A DNA stretch of 64,000 nucleotides, from positions 50,723,027-50,787,026 of the forward strand of contig CM047429.1 in NCBI GenBank assembly GCA_026168455.1, read 5' to 3'. Shown here piece by piece: positions 31,972 to 43,700 of the stretch; the first letter of the stretch is position 1, and every line of letters starts with the position of its first letter. The translations under genes and the position numbers were made by a program. The notes under the pieces were generated by a model. The model made no database searches, was not told the DNA's origin, and saw nothing but the letters and a program-made list of their open reading frames with translations. This DNA comes from Theocolax elegans. Its lineage: Eukaryota; Arthropoda; Insecta; Hymenoptera; Cerocephalidae.

Positions 31972-34482
31972 AAAATGGATAATTTTACATAACTGATCGG
32001 ATTAAAATTTTAAAATACAACAAATTTAAATAAAGGCTAGAAATATTCTCTAGATAACTAGAAAAAAATATTGATACTGAAAATAAATGTTTAACAGTTA
32101 TTAAATAAAAGTTAACGTCAAAAAAGAGTTACTTAATTTTTTCCAAAAATGGCTATGTTTGGAGTTATTATCTTCAAATCTACCTTTTTCATTATATATT
32201 ATAACGTTACATGTACTTCATCTGCAAATACTTTGTAGAAAACCATCCGGGTCAGAATTCTTAATTAAAATTTTAATATATAATATATATACGACGTGTC
32301 AATATTGATCTTTAAAATAAGACAACCACGCCAAAATTAATTTTTTCATCTAAAAGTCTAGAAAGTACTTTACATCAAAAGCTTTCTTATGGTTTTCAGA
32401 TTGTAATTTATTGGTCTACCCTTTGATAGAAAGTTATTTAAGTTCAAAGGATCGCAAAAAAATCAAATAATAAAAATTCTGTTAATTCTGAAAAGTTTTT
32501 TCACAGCGCAGTAAAATATTAAGAAATATTGTTTCACTGCAAATAACGGTTAATATTAATACATTACTAATTGGGAACACAAAATTAATAATTTCTGGAT
32601 ATCTTCATTGATTTTGAGTTAAACAAATAAAGTCATATCAGATTTACAACAGAAACAGTATACATGAAATATATTTTTAATAGATCATCAGTAAATTGGA
32701 CAATATTTTATTATTTAACATATTCTATTATTCAATTTTTATTATATTTTTATTTATTATATGTGAATAAAAAAAATACTTTAACTTATTTCACTGCACT
32801 GCGCCAAAAAACTTTTCGTAATTGACACAATTCCGCAGTGTTTTAATTTTTTACGATTCTTTGAGCTTGAATAACTTTCTATTAAAGAGCAGATCAACAT
32901 AGTTGTATACAACCTGAAATAATTAGAAAGCTTTTGATGTAAGGTACTTTGTAGACTTTTAGATGAAAAAATTCATTGTACCCGTGCCTTAAAGATCAAT
33001 ATTAACATATAGAGATCAATATGCACCTTGCAAAACTATTGTAATTATTTCTCGTATTAATTTGTATGTAAACAAATGGAAGTTGTACAAAATTAATTTT
33101 GAACTTTTAGTGTATAAACATAGTGTTTAATTCTAATGTGCACAATTTCCAACAGCCTCTGATTTTATTAGCATTAACGTGTAAGCTAACGCAGTTTTAT
33201 AGTATCGGAACTTGTAAGCCAGAGTACTTATTTAATAAGAAAATAAGAATAAAATAAAACAACTTGCTCAAGCAACTTTCATGAAAAAAAAGTTTTTAAA
33301 CGTTATTAATTTATTCATACTGCTTTTACCATAAGAATAATTAAACTATTCCTTTCATTTTTATAAGAAATTTCATTGCTTTTAAAGAATAGAATGCCCA
33401 CCACTAGAATCACATTAAATTGTTTATAGTTTTATGTACATAAACTCGAAAACCATAACAAGGATTTAATATAATTATTTGCCACAAAGAGTCGTGGTTG
33501 TTATGTAATTGCTTTTCAAGTCATTTCTTATTTGATTGTAGTATAGAAACCTTTGACAGAAGTAATTTACTAATTGTAAGTAGATAGTGATTACATAACA
33601 AGCTCAAGACTTTGTGTAGAATAATTATAAATACCGCACACGTTAAGACTGACGTGGCTTCACTATTTTATTTCATTTATTAATAATACAATCTTATGCC
33701 CATAGAAGTATGTTATGTGAATAAGCTTACTTGAAGCAATTGTGAGGATAACTTGTTTTGACAATTATCTAATTTTAATACCAACAACTTCGTACAAAAT
33801 AAAATTGCACGAGGAACCGTGCAATACGAGCTTTGAAACTCAAGTCAACTGTAAATTATACAAGCGCACTATCTGTTTTTAACAATTAAAACATTATTTT
33901 CCTTTACAAATCACGTGTATATAGGTGTATATAAATATTTTTCTATTTAGTAAGAGAAAAGTTATATTTAATAATGTTTGAGAAAAAAAAACCGTTATGA
34001 TACAACTGTACAACGTACGATACTGTAACAAATTAAAGTCTTTACCCCCGCATATTATATATACCAGGATAGATTTTCCCTATGTTCAAGTTTCGCGTGG
34101 GGGCTTTACCTTATAGTACGTGTAACGTGTCTATACCGAATACATAAACGATACGTGAACCGTTGTAATGAATTCTTAATCGTGTGTTATATATACACTA
34201 TGACGCACCTTGCTCTTTCAATAATGCGAATGATATTATTATATTTAGGTTTTTTTATCAAATTTATAGTTAATTGAATCGATTGAAACGTTCGTTTTTG
34301 TTTATTTATATATATAATTTACAGTTGCATAGATTTTTTTGCGATATTATATCTCTTTCGTAACCAAACTAATCGTTGTCGATAGCTATCGGTTAAATAT
34401 TTGTTATTCTCGATAAATATATTGTAATTATAATCGTTGTTGCGTGTGTAAGTAGTTTACCATATATAATATATATATATAT

Positions 34483-35310
34483 GGGGTATTCCACGTGAAG
34501 TGGTCCGATCAAATTTTAAAATGCCCCAAATTTTGAGTACACATTGCAAATGTTTTTCAGAATACAGAAAAAAATTTTTAGGTACTGGAATTTATTAGTT
34601 CAAAGTTATTCTAACCTCAAAAAGTGAACTTTTTCCAGTTTTTTTCAACACCAGCTGGGTTCATCGCTATTTAACTCAAAATCTATCAACTTTTACTATA
34701 GAACATTATATGTAACATTCGTTGCTAATTATGTCTAGAATTTACCTTCTGGGTTAGAATTCCAATCTCAAGGTTAATGACAAAATAAACTACATGTCAA
34801 CATTCAACTTAAAAAAAAACTAACTTCGCCACAATTGATTTTTTTATCCAAAAGTCCAAAAGAAAGCTTGGAGCAATACCTTTCAATGATCTGTAGCATT
34901 TTTATGATCATTTGAAAGGTATTGCTCCAAGCTTTCTTTTAGACTTTTGGATAAATAAATCTGTGGCGAAGTTAGTTTTTTTTTAAGTTGAATGTTGACA
35001 TGTAGTTTATTTGTCATTAACCTTGAGATTGGAAATTCTAACCCAGAAGGATAAATTCTAGACTAATTAGCAACGAATGTTACATATAATGTTCTATAGT
35101 AAAGTTGATAGATTTTGAGTTAAATAGCGATGAACCCAGCTGGTGTTGAAAAAAACTGGAAAAAGTTCACTTTTTGAGGTTAGAATAACTTTTGAACTAA
35201 TAAATTCCAGTACCTAAAAATTTTTCTGTATTCTGAAAAACATTTGCAATGTGTACCCAAAATTTGGGGCATTTAAAATTTTGATCGGACCACTTCACGT
35301 GGAATACCCC
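34483..35310. mobile_element. Young fold-back element, inverted-block copy
   Basis: This is the same palindrome as 28589-29428, located in the inverted block. It has several single-base deletions (828 bp against 840), for example in A and T runs. Confidence 0.85.
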
Positions 35311-35997
35311 ATATATATATGTAATTGTATAGTTAAGAAATTAAGTGTAGACACTGGCATTAATAATAATACGTAAAACTCCACGCAACGATCCAAGTAC
35401 TTATATGCACTTCAAATAGAGAGCAAATCGGAGATCTCGTATATGTATTTGACATACGAGTGACTAATTTGCCCACAATAAAAATTTTCTTTAAAACAAC
35501 AAGCGCACGTGTACATCGATTGTCATCGATATCATTTTCGTGATTCGTTGAAAATAAATTTTATATTATCGTCGTCCGTGTGTACATTAAACGTACTTGC
35601 GAAAATACTATAAAAAAAAATTTCGTGCAGGAAATAGTTAAAAAAAATGTTTAAGTAAATCGATAGACCGATATTGGTTGTTGGTAAAACGAGACTTGTA
35701 ATACAATAGACATTTTTTTAATTATTTTTTTTCAACTATTCAATCAATTGAAACCCGTTAGATTCATTTTATTGCTTGAAAAAGAGGAATCAATGTACAC
35801 GTAAAGTGTAAGACACAAAGTGTACATATAGATGAGTAATAATACGGATGGGTGTTGGATGAAGGAGAAGGGGAATAATGGCCAGGTGAAAAATACGAGA
35901 TGAGACACGGCGCACGTTGAATCGAAAAATATGAAGAAGGAAAAAATGAATAAAGTAAAAAAAAAAAGAGAAAAAGAAGGTGACGATGGTGACTCAC

Positions 35998-36147
35998 CGT
36001 ACAGATGGAAGGAAAAGTCGGTGACGTAGAGCATTGGACTGGTGACCGTGGATGTGTGAAACGGATGGCTGATCGACTCGTCGTTGCAAAAAAAGCCACG
36101 CTCGTAAGGCTTGCCGAAGAGGTAGAACATCAGTACCGACATGCCCA
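35998..36147 (-). pseudogene. Inverted, frameshifted copy of Plpp exon 2
   Basis: This is the reverse-complement copy of exon 2 with intact splice sites (CAG before 36147 and GTGAGT after 35998 on the minus strand). It is 150 nt instead of 152: one base is missing near 36012 and one near 36021, so the frame is broken before the exon end. It cannot contribute to a plus-strand Plpp transcript. The indels may be consensus errors rather than mutations. Confidence 0.85.
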
Positions 36148-37708
36148 CTGTAATAATTAATATTATATATAATTAGCGATTTTTATAAACCCTAGCCATC
36201 TTTCAATATTTGATTGAGTTAATAATAAACCAATAAATTCTGGGTGATCGTTCGTTAAATTGAAAATAAAAAAGTTCTAACGCACACTCTGACAAGAGGA
36301 AATAAACGATCGTTATCTAAGATAAGATAATCAATTACGCATTTTGACGCGCGAAAAATAAGGTTTAAGGATGGCAAACGAGCGCTTACGTTTGCGTCAC
36401 CGAATGACATCGAGATTGCAAAAATGTAAGCAATAAAACAGGAGACGGAAGGACGTACGTTGCAATCACCAAGAAAGGATAAAACCGATATTGATTTCGT
36501 CGGGGTTGGCTTCTCGCACAGCGGTCTACCGATAATGCAACCCCTTATAGGTAAAATTATAAGTACATCGTATCGGAAAACCGGGTATGAAATTTAATTT
36601 TAATCGGATCTGTATACAGATACACAAAATATAGGTGCAGTTACATTTACCATAGTTACGGTAAAAGAAAACAAGTAAAACGAGTTTGGAGTGTAGAAGA
36701 TGTTTGGGTAATCTGGCGCGATTTAAGTCGTTACGTTATTACGTTACGCACGCAGGTTTGAGCATTGTGTATAGAACGCGGTATTTTCTAGATTAGCTGC
36801 CTTGACACGCTTCGCAGGACACAGGACGATCGTATACATTCGTGCCCCCTATGTATTTAAGTGCACAAAAGCCACTCCTTCCTCGCTGTTCTTTTCGCGA
36901 GCGTGCCGAGCCATTCATCGGGCTCCTCGGTCCCGTCCCCTTAAAGCATCATCACCCATCTCGTTCTTCCAGTCACGGTTATTCTTCGACCTACCGCTTT
37001 CCTTTCAGCGTTACTAACTCTAGCATATAGGCATACGTTCGCACATATGCATATATAGGTATATACACATCGTATAGTAGGCGAGACAGAGAGCGAGGTT
37101 CGAGCGAGTGCCGAGATTCGAGGATTCGAGTGCGCGCAGTCCGCGCCGCCGCACCCGCCGAGTGGGAGGTGGGATCGTCGGTTATCGATGTTGTGTATTT
37201 CTATAGCCGTAGGTATACGTTGTAGCGTAGTAGCGAGTAAACTTCGGAACCTCGACGCTCGGTAGTCGCGCTAGGCGCACAGTCACGGTCTCCGTACTCT
37301 CGTCTCTCAGTGACAGTCCTGCACCAATTGTGTCGGTCGACATCGAGAGAACTCGAGACTCTCGAGAGGGTCGAGAGAGGTGTCTCGGGTCTCGGGACTC
37401 GACTGTGAGCCTCGGCGCGCAGGCTGCTCAGTTCAGAATCCGCCGGTAGTCTCTCGCGACACTCGAGGCGCTCCGGTGTTCACCCCGAGCCGAGCTCACC
37501 GAGGAGAAGAAGCGCGCGCGCGCGCGCGTTGGGTGCACTTTGGGAGCGCGAGCCGCGAGTCAGCCCCGCGCGCTCGATCGATCTTCACCCCTCGGTCTCC
37601 GCTGCAGTTATCGCGAAGCGGGTGCGCCCGGTGAACGCGAGGGCTGCCCGAGCCTGGGAGAAAAAAACAATAAATCAAAGACGGACCGGTCAGGTCGAAG
37701 CAGCAATA

Positions 37709-40700
37709 ATGGACCGTGGCACCAAGCTGGTACTCCGGAAGGTTGCCATCGACGTTGCCTGCCTCTTCGTCGGTGAGTTACCTTATTCCCTTCGAACAGC
37801 TTCGATTAAACGTGCATATAGTATACCTATGTGTCGATCGAGTTTAACCCGGAATGACCAAAGGCGCGGCTGACGCGGGGATTTCGAACCGTCGGCGTTG
37901 AGGTTGAATCAGCCGATCGTTTCGGACCCTCGCGAGTCGCGAGTAGCGAGGGACACGCGATTGCCAACGCTCCACTTTGCACGCGAAGCGAAAGTGTTCG
38001 TCTAAGTGCATATATGTATTATACCTATATATGCATATGTGCGAACGTATGCCTATATGCTTGAGAGTTGAGTAACGCTGAAAGGGAAAGCGGTAGGTCG
38101 AAGAATAACCGTGACTGGAAGAACGAGATGGGTGATGATGCTTTAAGGGGACGGGGACCGAGGAGCCCCGATGAATGGCTCGGCACGCTCGCGAAAAGAA
38201 CAGCGAGGAAGGAGTGGCTTTTGTGCACTTAAATACATAGGGGGGCACGAATGTATACGATCGTCCTGTGTCCTGCGAAGCGTGTCAAGGCAGCTAATCT
38301 AGAAAATACCGCGTTCTATACACAATGCTCAAACCTGCGTGCGTAACGTAATAACGTAACGACTTAAATCGCGCCAGATTACCCAAACATCTTCTACACT
38401 CCAAACTCGTTTTACTTGTTTTCTTTTTACCGTAACTATGGTAAATGTAACTGCACCTATATTTTGTGTATCTGTATACAGATCCGATTAAAAATTAAAT
38501 TTCATACCCGGTTTTCCGATACGATGTACTTATAATTTTACCTATAAGGGGTTGCATTATCGGTAGACACGCTGTGCGAGAAGCCAACCCCGACGAAATC
38601 AATATCGGTTTATCCTTTCTTGGTGATTGCAACGTACGTCCTTCCGTCTCCTGTTTTATTGCTTACATTTTTGCAATCTCGATGTCATTCGGTGACGCAA
38701 ACGTAAGCGCTCGTTTGCCATCCTTAAACCTTATTTTTCGCGCGTCAAAATGCGTAATTGATTATCTTATCTTAGATAACGATCGTTTATTTTCCTCTTG
38801 TCAGAGTGTGCGTTAGAACTTTTTTATTTTCAATTTAACGAACGATCACCCAGAATTTATTGGTTTATTATTAACTCAATCAAATATTGAAAGATGGCTA
38901 GGGTTTTATAAAAAATGCTAATTAATATATAATATTAATTATTACAGTGGGCATGTCGGTACTGATGTTCTACCTCTTCGGCAAGCCTTACGAGCGTGGC
39001 TTTTTTTGCAACGACGAGTCGATCAGCCATCCGTTTCACACATCCACGGTCACCAGTCCAATGCTCTACGTCACCGGACTTTTCCTTCCAATCTGTACGG
39101 TGAGTCACCATCGTCACCTTCTTTTTCTCTTTTTTTTTTTACTTTATTCATTTTTTCCTTCTTCATATTTTTCGATTCACACGTGCGCCGTGTCTCATCT
39201 CGTATTTTTCACCTGGCCATTATTCCCCTTCTCCTTCATCCAACACCCATCCGTATTATTACTCATCTATATGTACACTTTGTGTCTTACACTTTACGTG
39301 TACATTGATTCCTCTTTTTCAAGCAATAAAATGAATCTAACGGGTTTCAATTGATTGAATAGTTGAAAAAAAATAATTAAAAAAAAATGTCTATTGTATT
39401 ACAAGTCTCGTTTTACCAACAACCAATATCGGTCTATCGATTTACTTAAACATTTTTTTTAACTATTTCCTGCACGAAATTTTTTTTTATAGTATTTTCG
39501 CAAGTACGTTTAATGTACACACGGACGACGATAATATAAAATTTATTTTCAACGAATCACGAAAATGATATCGATGACAATCGATGTACACGTGCGCTTG
39601 TTGTTTTAAAGAAAATTTTTATTGTGGGCAAATTAGTCACTCGTATGTCAAATACATATACGAGATCTCCGATTTGCTCTCTATTTGAAGTGCATATAAG
39701 TACTTGGATCGTTGCGTGGAGTTTTACGTATTATTATTAATGCCAGTGTCTACACTTAATTTCTTAACTATACAATTACATATATATATGGGGTATTCCA
39801 CGTGAAGTGGTCCGATCAAAATTTTAAAATGCCCCAAATTTTGGGTACACATTGCAAATGTTTTTCAGAATACAGAAAAAAATTTTTAGGTACTGGAATT
39901 TATTAGTTCAAAAGTTATTCTAACCTCAAAAAGTGAACTTTTTCCAGTTTTTTTCAACACCAGCTGGGTTCATCGCTATTTAACTCAAAATCTATCAACT
40001 TTTACTATAGAACATTATATGTAACATTCGTTGCTAATTATGTCTAGAATTTATCCTTCTGGGTTAGAATTTCCAATCTCAAGGTTAATGACAAATAAAC
40101 TACATGTCAACATTCAACTTAAAAAAAAACTAACTTCGCCACAATTGATTTATTTATCCAAAAGTCTAAAAGAAAGCTTGGAGCAATACCTTTCAAATGA
40201 TCATAAAAATGCTACAGATCATTTGAAAGGTATTGCTCCAAGCTTTCTTTTGGACTTTTGGATAAAAAATCAATTGTGGCGAAGTTAGTTTTTTTTTAAG
40301 TTGAATGTTGACATGTAGTTTATTTGTCATTAACCTTGAGATTGGAAATTCTAACCCAGAAGGATAAATTCTAGACATAATTAGCAACGAATGTTACATA
40401 TAATGTTCTATAGTAAAAGTTGATAGATTTTGAGTTAAATAGCGATGAACCCAGCTGGTGTTGAAAAAAACTGGAAAAAGTTCACTTTTTGAGGTTAGAA
40501 TAACTTTTGAACTAATAAATTCCAGTACCTAAAAATTTTTTTCTGTATTCTGAAAAACATTTGCAATGTGTACTCAAAATTTGGGGCATTTTAAAATTTT
40601 GATCGGACCACTTCACGTGGAATACCCCATATATATATATATATATATATATGGTAAAACTACTTACACACGCAACAACGATTATAATTACAATATATTT

Positions 40701-43700
40701 ATCGAGAATAACAAATATTTAACCGATAGCTATCGACAACGATTAGTTTGGTTACGAAAGAGATATAATATCGCAAAAAAATCTATGCAACTGTAAATTA
40801 TATATATAAATAAACAAAAACGAACGTTTCAATCGATTCAATTAACTATAAATTTGATAAAAAAAACCTAAATATATATATATATCATTCGCATTATTGA
40901 AAGAGCAAGGTGCGTCATAGTGTATATATAACACACGATTAAGAATTCATTACAACGGTTCACGTATCGTTTATGTATTCGGTATAGACACGTTACACGT
41001 ACTATAAGGTAAAGCCCCCACGCGAAACTTGAACATAGGGAAAATCTATCCTGGTATATATAATATGCGGGGGTAAAGACTTTAAATTTGTTACAGTATC
41101 GTACGTTGTACAGTTGTATCATAACGGTTTTTTTTTTCTCAAACATTATTAAATATAAACTTTTCTCTTACTAAATAGAAAAAATATTTATATACACCTA
41201 TATACACGTGATTTGTAAAGGAAAATAATGTTTTAATTGTTAAAAACAGATAGTGCGCTTGTATAATTTACAGTTGACTTGAGTTTCAAAGCTCGTATTG
41301 CACGGTTCCTCGTGCAATTTTATTTTGTACGAAGTTGTTGGTATTAAAATTAGATAATTGTCAAAACAAAGTTATCCTTACAATTGCTTCAAGTAAGCTT
41401 ATTCACATAACATACTTCTATGGGCATAAGATTGTATATATTAATAAATGAAATAAAATAGTGAAGCCACGTCAGTCTTAACGTGTGCGGTATTTATAAT
41501 TATTCTACACAAAGTCTTGAGCTTGTTATGTAATCACTATCTACTTACAATTAGTAAATTACTTCTGTCAAAGGTTTCTATACTACAATCAAATAAGAAA
41601 TGACTTGAAAAGCAATTACATAACAACCACGACTCTTTGTGGCAAATAATTATATTAAATCCTTGTTATGGTTTTCGAGTTTATGTACATAAAACTATAA
41701 ACAATTTAATGTGATTCTAGTGGTGGGCATTCTATTCTTTAAAAGCAATGAAATTTCTTATAAAAATGAAAGGAATATAGTTTATAATTATTCTTATGGT
41801 AAAAGCAGTATGAATAAATTAATAACGTTTAAAAACTTTTTTTTCATGAAAAGTTGCTTGAGCAAGTTGTTTTATTTTATTCTTATTTTCTTATTAAATA
41901 AGTACTCTGGCTTACAAGTTCCGATACTATAAAACTGCGTTAGCTTACACGTTAATGCTAATAAAATCAGAGGCTGTTGGAAAATTGTGCACATTAGAAT
42001 TAAACACTATGTTTATACACTAAAAAGTTCAAAATTAATTTTGTACAACTTCCATTTGTTTACATACAAATTAATACGAGAAATAATTACAATAGTTTTG
42101 CAAGGTGCATATTGATCTCTATATGTTAATATTGATCTTTAAGGCAGCTACGGTACAATGAATTTTTTCATCTAAAAGTCTACAAAGTACCTTACATCAA
42201 AAGCTTTCTAATTATTTTCAGGTTGTATACAACTATAGTTGATCTGCTCTTTAATAGAAAGTTATTCAAGCTCAAAGAATCGTAAAAAATTAAAACAACT
42301 GCGGAATTGTGTCAATTACGAAAAGTTATTTTGGCGCAGTGCAGTGAAATAAGTTAAAGTATTTTTTTATTTATCACATATAATAAATAAAAATATAATA
42401 AAAAATTGAATAATAGAATATGTTAAAATAATAAAATATTGTCCAATTTACTGATGATCTATTAAAAATATATTTCATGTATACTGTTTCTGTTGTAAAT
42501 CTGATATGACTTTATTTGTTTAACTCAAAATCAATGAAGATATCCAGAAATTATTAATTTTGTGTTCCCAATTAGTAATGTATTAATATTATACCGTTAT
42601 GTTGCAGTGAAACAATATTTCTTAATATTTTACTGCGCTGTGAAAATAACTTTTCAGAATTAACAGAATTTTTATTATTTTGATTTTTTTGCGATCCTTT
42701 GAACTTAAATAACTTTCTATCAAAGGGTAGACCAATAAATTACAATCTGAAAACCATAAGAAAGCTTTTGATGTAAAGTACTTTCTAGACTTTTAGATGA
42801 AAAAATTAATTTTGGCGTGGTTGTCTTATTTTAAAGATCAATATTGACACGTCGTATATATATATATATATATTAAAATTTTAAATTAAGAATTCTGACC
42901 CGGATGGTTAGATTCTACAAAGTATTTGCAGATGAAGTTACATGTAACGTTATAATATATAATGAAAAAGGTAGATTTGAAGATAAATAACTCCAAACAT
43001 AGCCATTTTTGGAAAAAATTAAGTAACTCTTTTTTTGACGTTAACTTTTATTTAATAACTGTTAAACAATTTATTTTCAGTATCAATATTTTTTTCTAGT
43101 TATCTAGAGAATATTTCTAGCCTTTATTTAAAATTTGTTGTATTTTAAAATTTTAATCCGATCAGTTGATGTAAAATTATCCATTTATATATATAAAAGA
43201 AAAGCGTTTTAAGTTTACATGTTTCAAATACTATATATATGTACATAGCACATTATATACATTTTTATACGATAATAAAAATAAAAATATTATTTTGTTA
43301 GGGTGGGGTCCGATTTGTCGAAGGTTCATTCAAAATGAGTGTGATATTTCGAATTTTAAAAATTAGTATAACTTTTTTGTTATTCCGAACCGAGAAAATA
43401 GAATGATCAATATTTCGAAAGTAATAAAATCGTTAGATATTTGGTATTAGGTGCAATATTTCGAATTCCACATAGTAGATAAATAATTTTCTACATTATT
43501 GTCTGTTATCAAGGTGTTAAAATAGACAAATATTATAAAAGTTATTTCTCTACACTATAAAGTTCGAATATTCGGAACAAACATATAAAAACTGAAGAAT
43601 GCATTATTTTCGAAATGATGATCTTTCTGTTACTCTTGATTCTAAATAATAAAAATGCATTTCTAATTTTTGAAATTCGAAATAATGCACACATTTTGAA

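Larger units (their letters stand above)
27900..37049. other. Plpp intron 2 sequence and duplicated repeats, no further gene
   Basis: Apart from the fold-back elements and inverted exon 2, this is AT-rich intronic DNA. Open frames at 27374-27616, 28830-29099, 29366-29596 and 30652-30915 recur at the corresponding positions of copy 3 because the DNA is duplicated, not because they are conserved proteins. Confidence 0.6.
31972..37060 (-). repeat. Rearranged block, inverted copy 2
   Basis: This is the reverse complement of about 26830-31971. It contains inverted Plpp exon 2 (35998-36147), an inverted copy of the young fold-back element (34483-35310) and of the older one (about 31972-33040), but not exon 1. 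It carries many one- to three-base deletions compared with copies 1 and 3, often in homopolymers. Its right junction to copy 3 lies in the AT-rich motif ATATAGGTATA around 37052-37063. Confidence 0.93.
37050..43187 (+). repeat. Rearranged block, forward copy 3
   Basis: This is a direct copy of 25850-31971 that continues without a break into the unique remainder of Plpp intron 2 (43188 onward). It is therefore the copy most likely to be in the native context. It includes promoter-like sequence, exon 1 at 37709-37772, exon 2 at 38948-39099 and both related fold-back elements. Confidence 0.9.
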
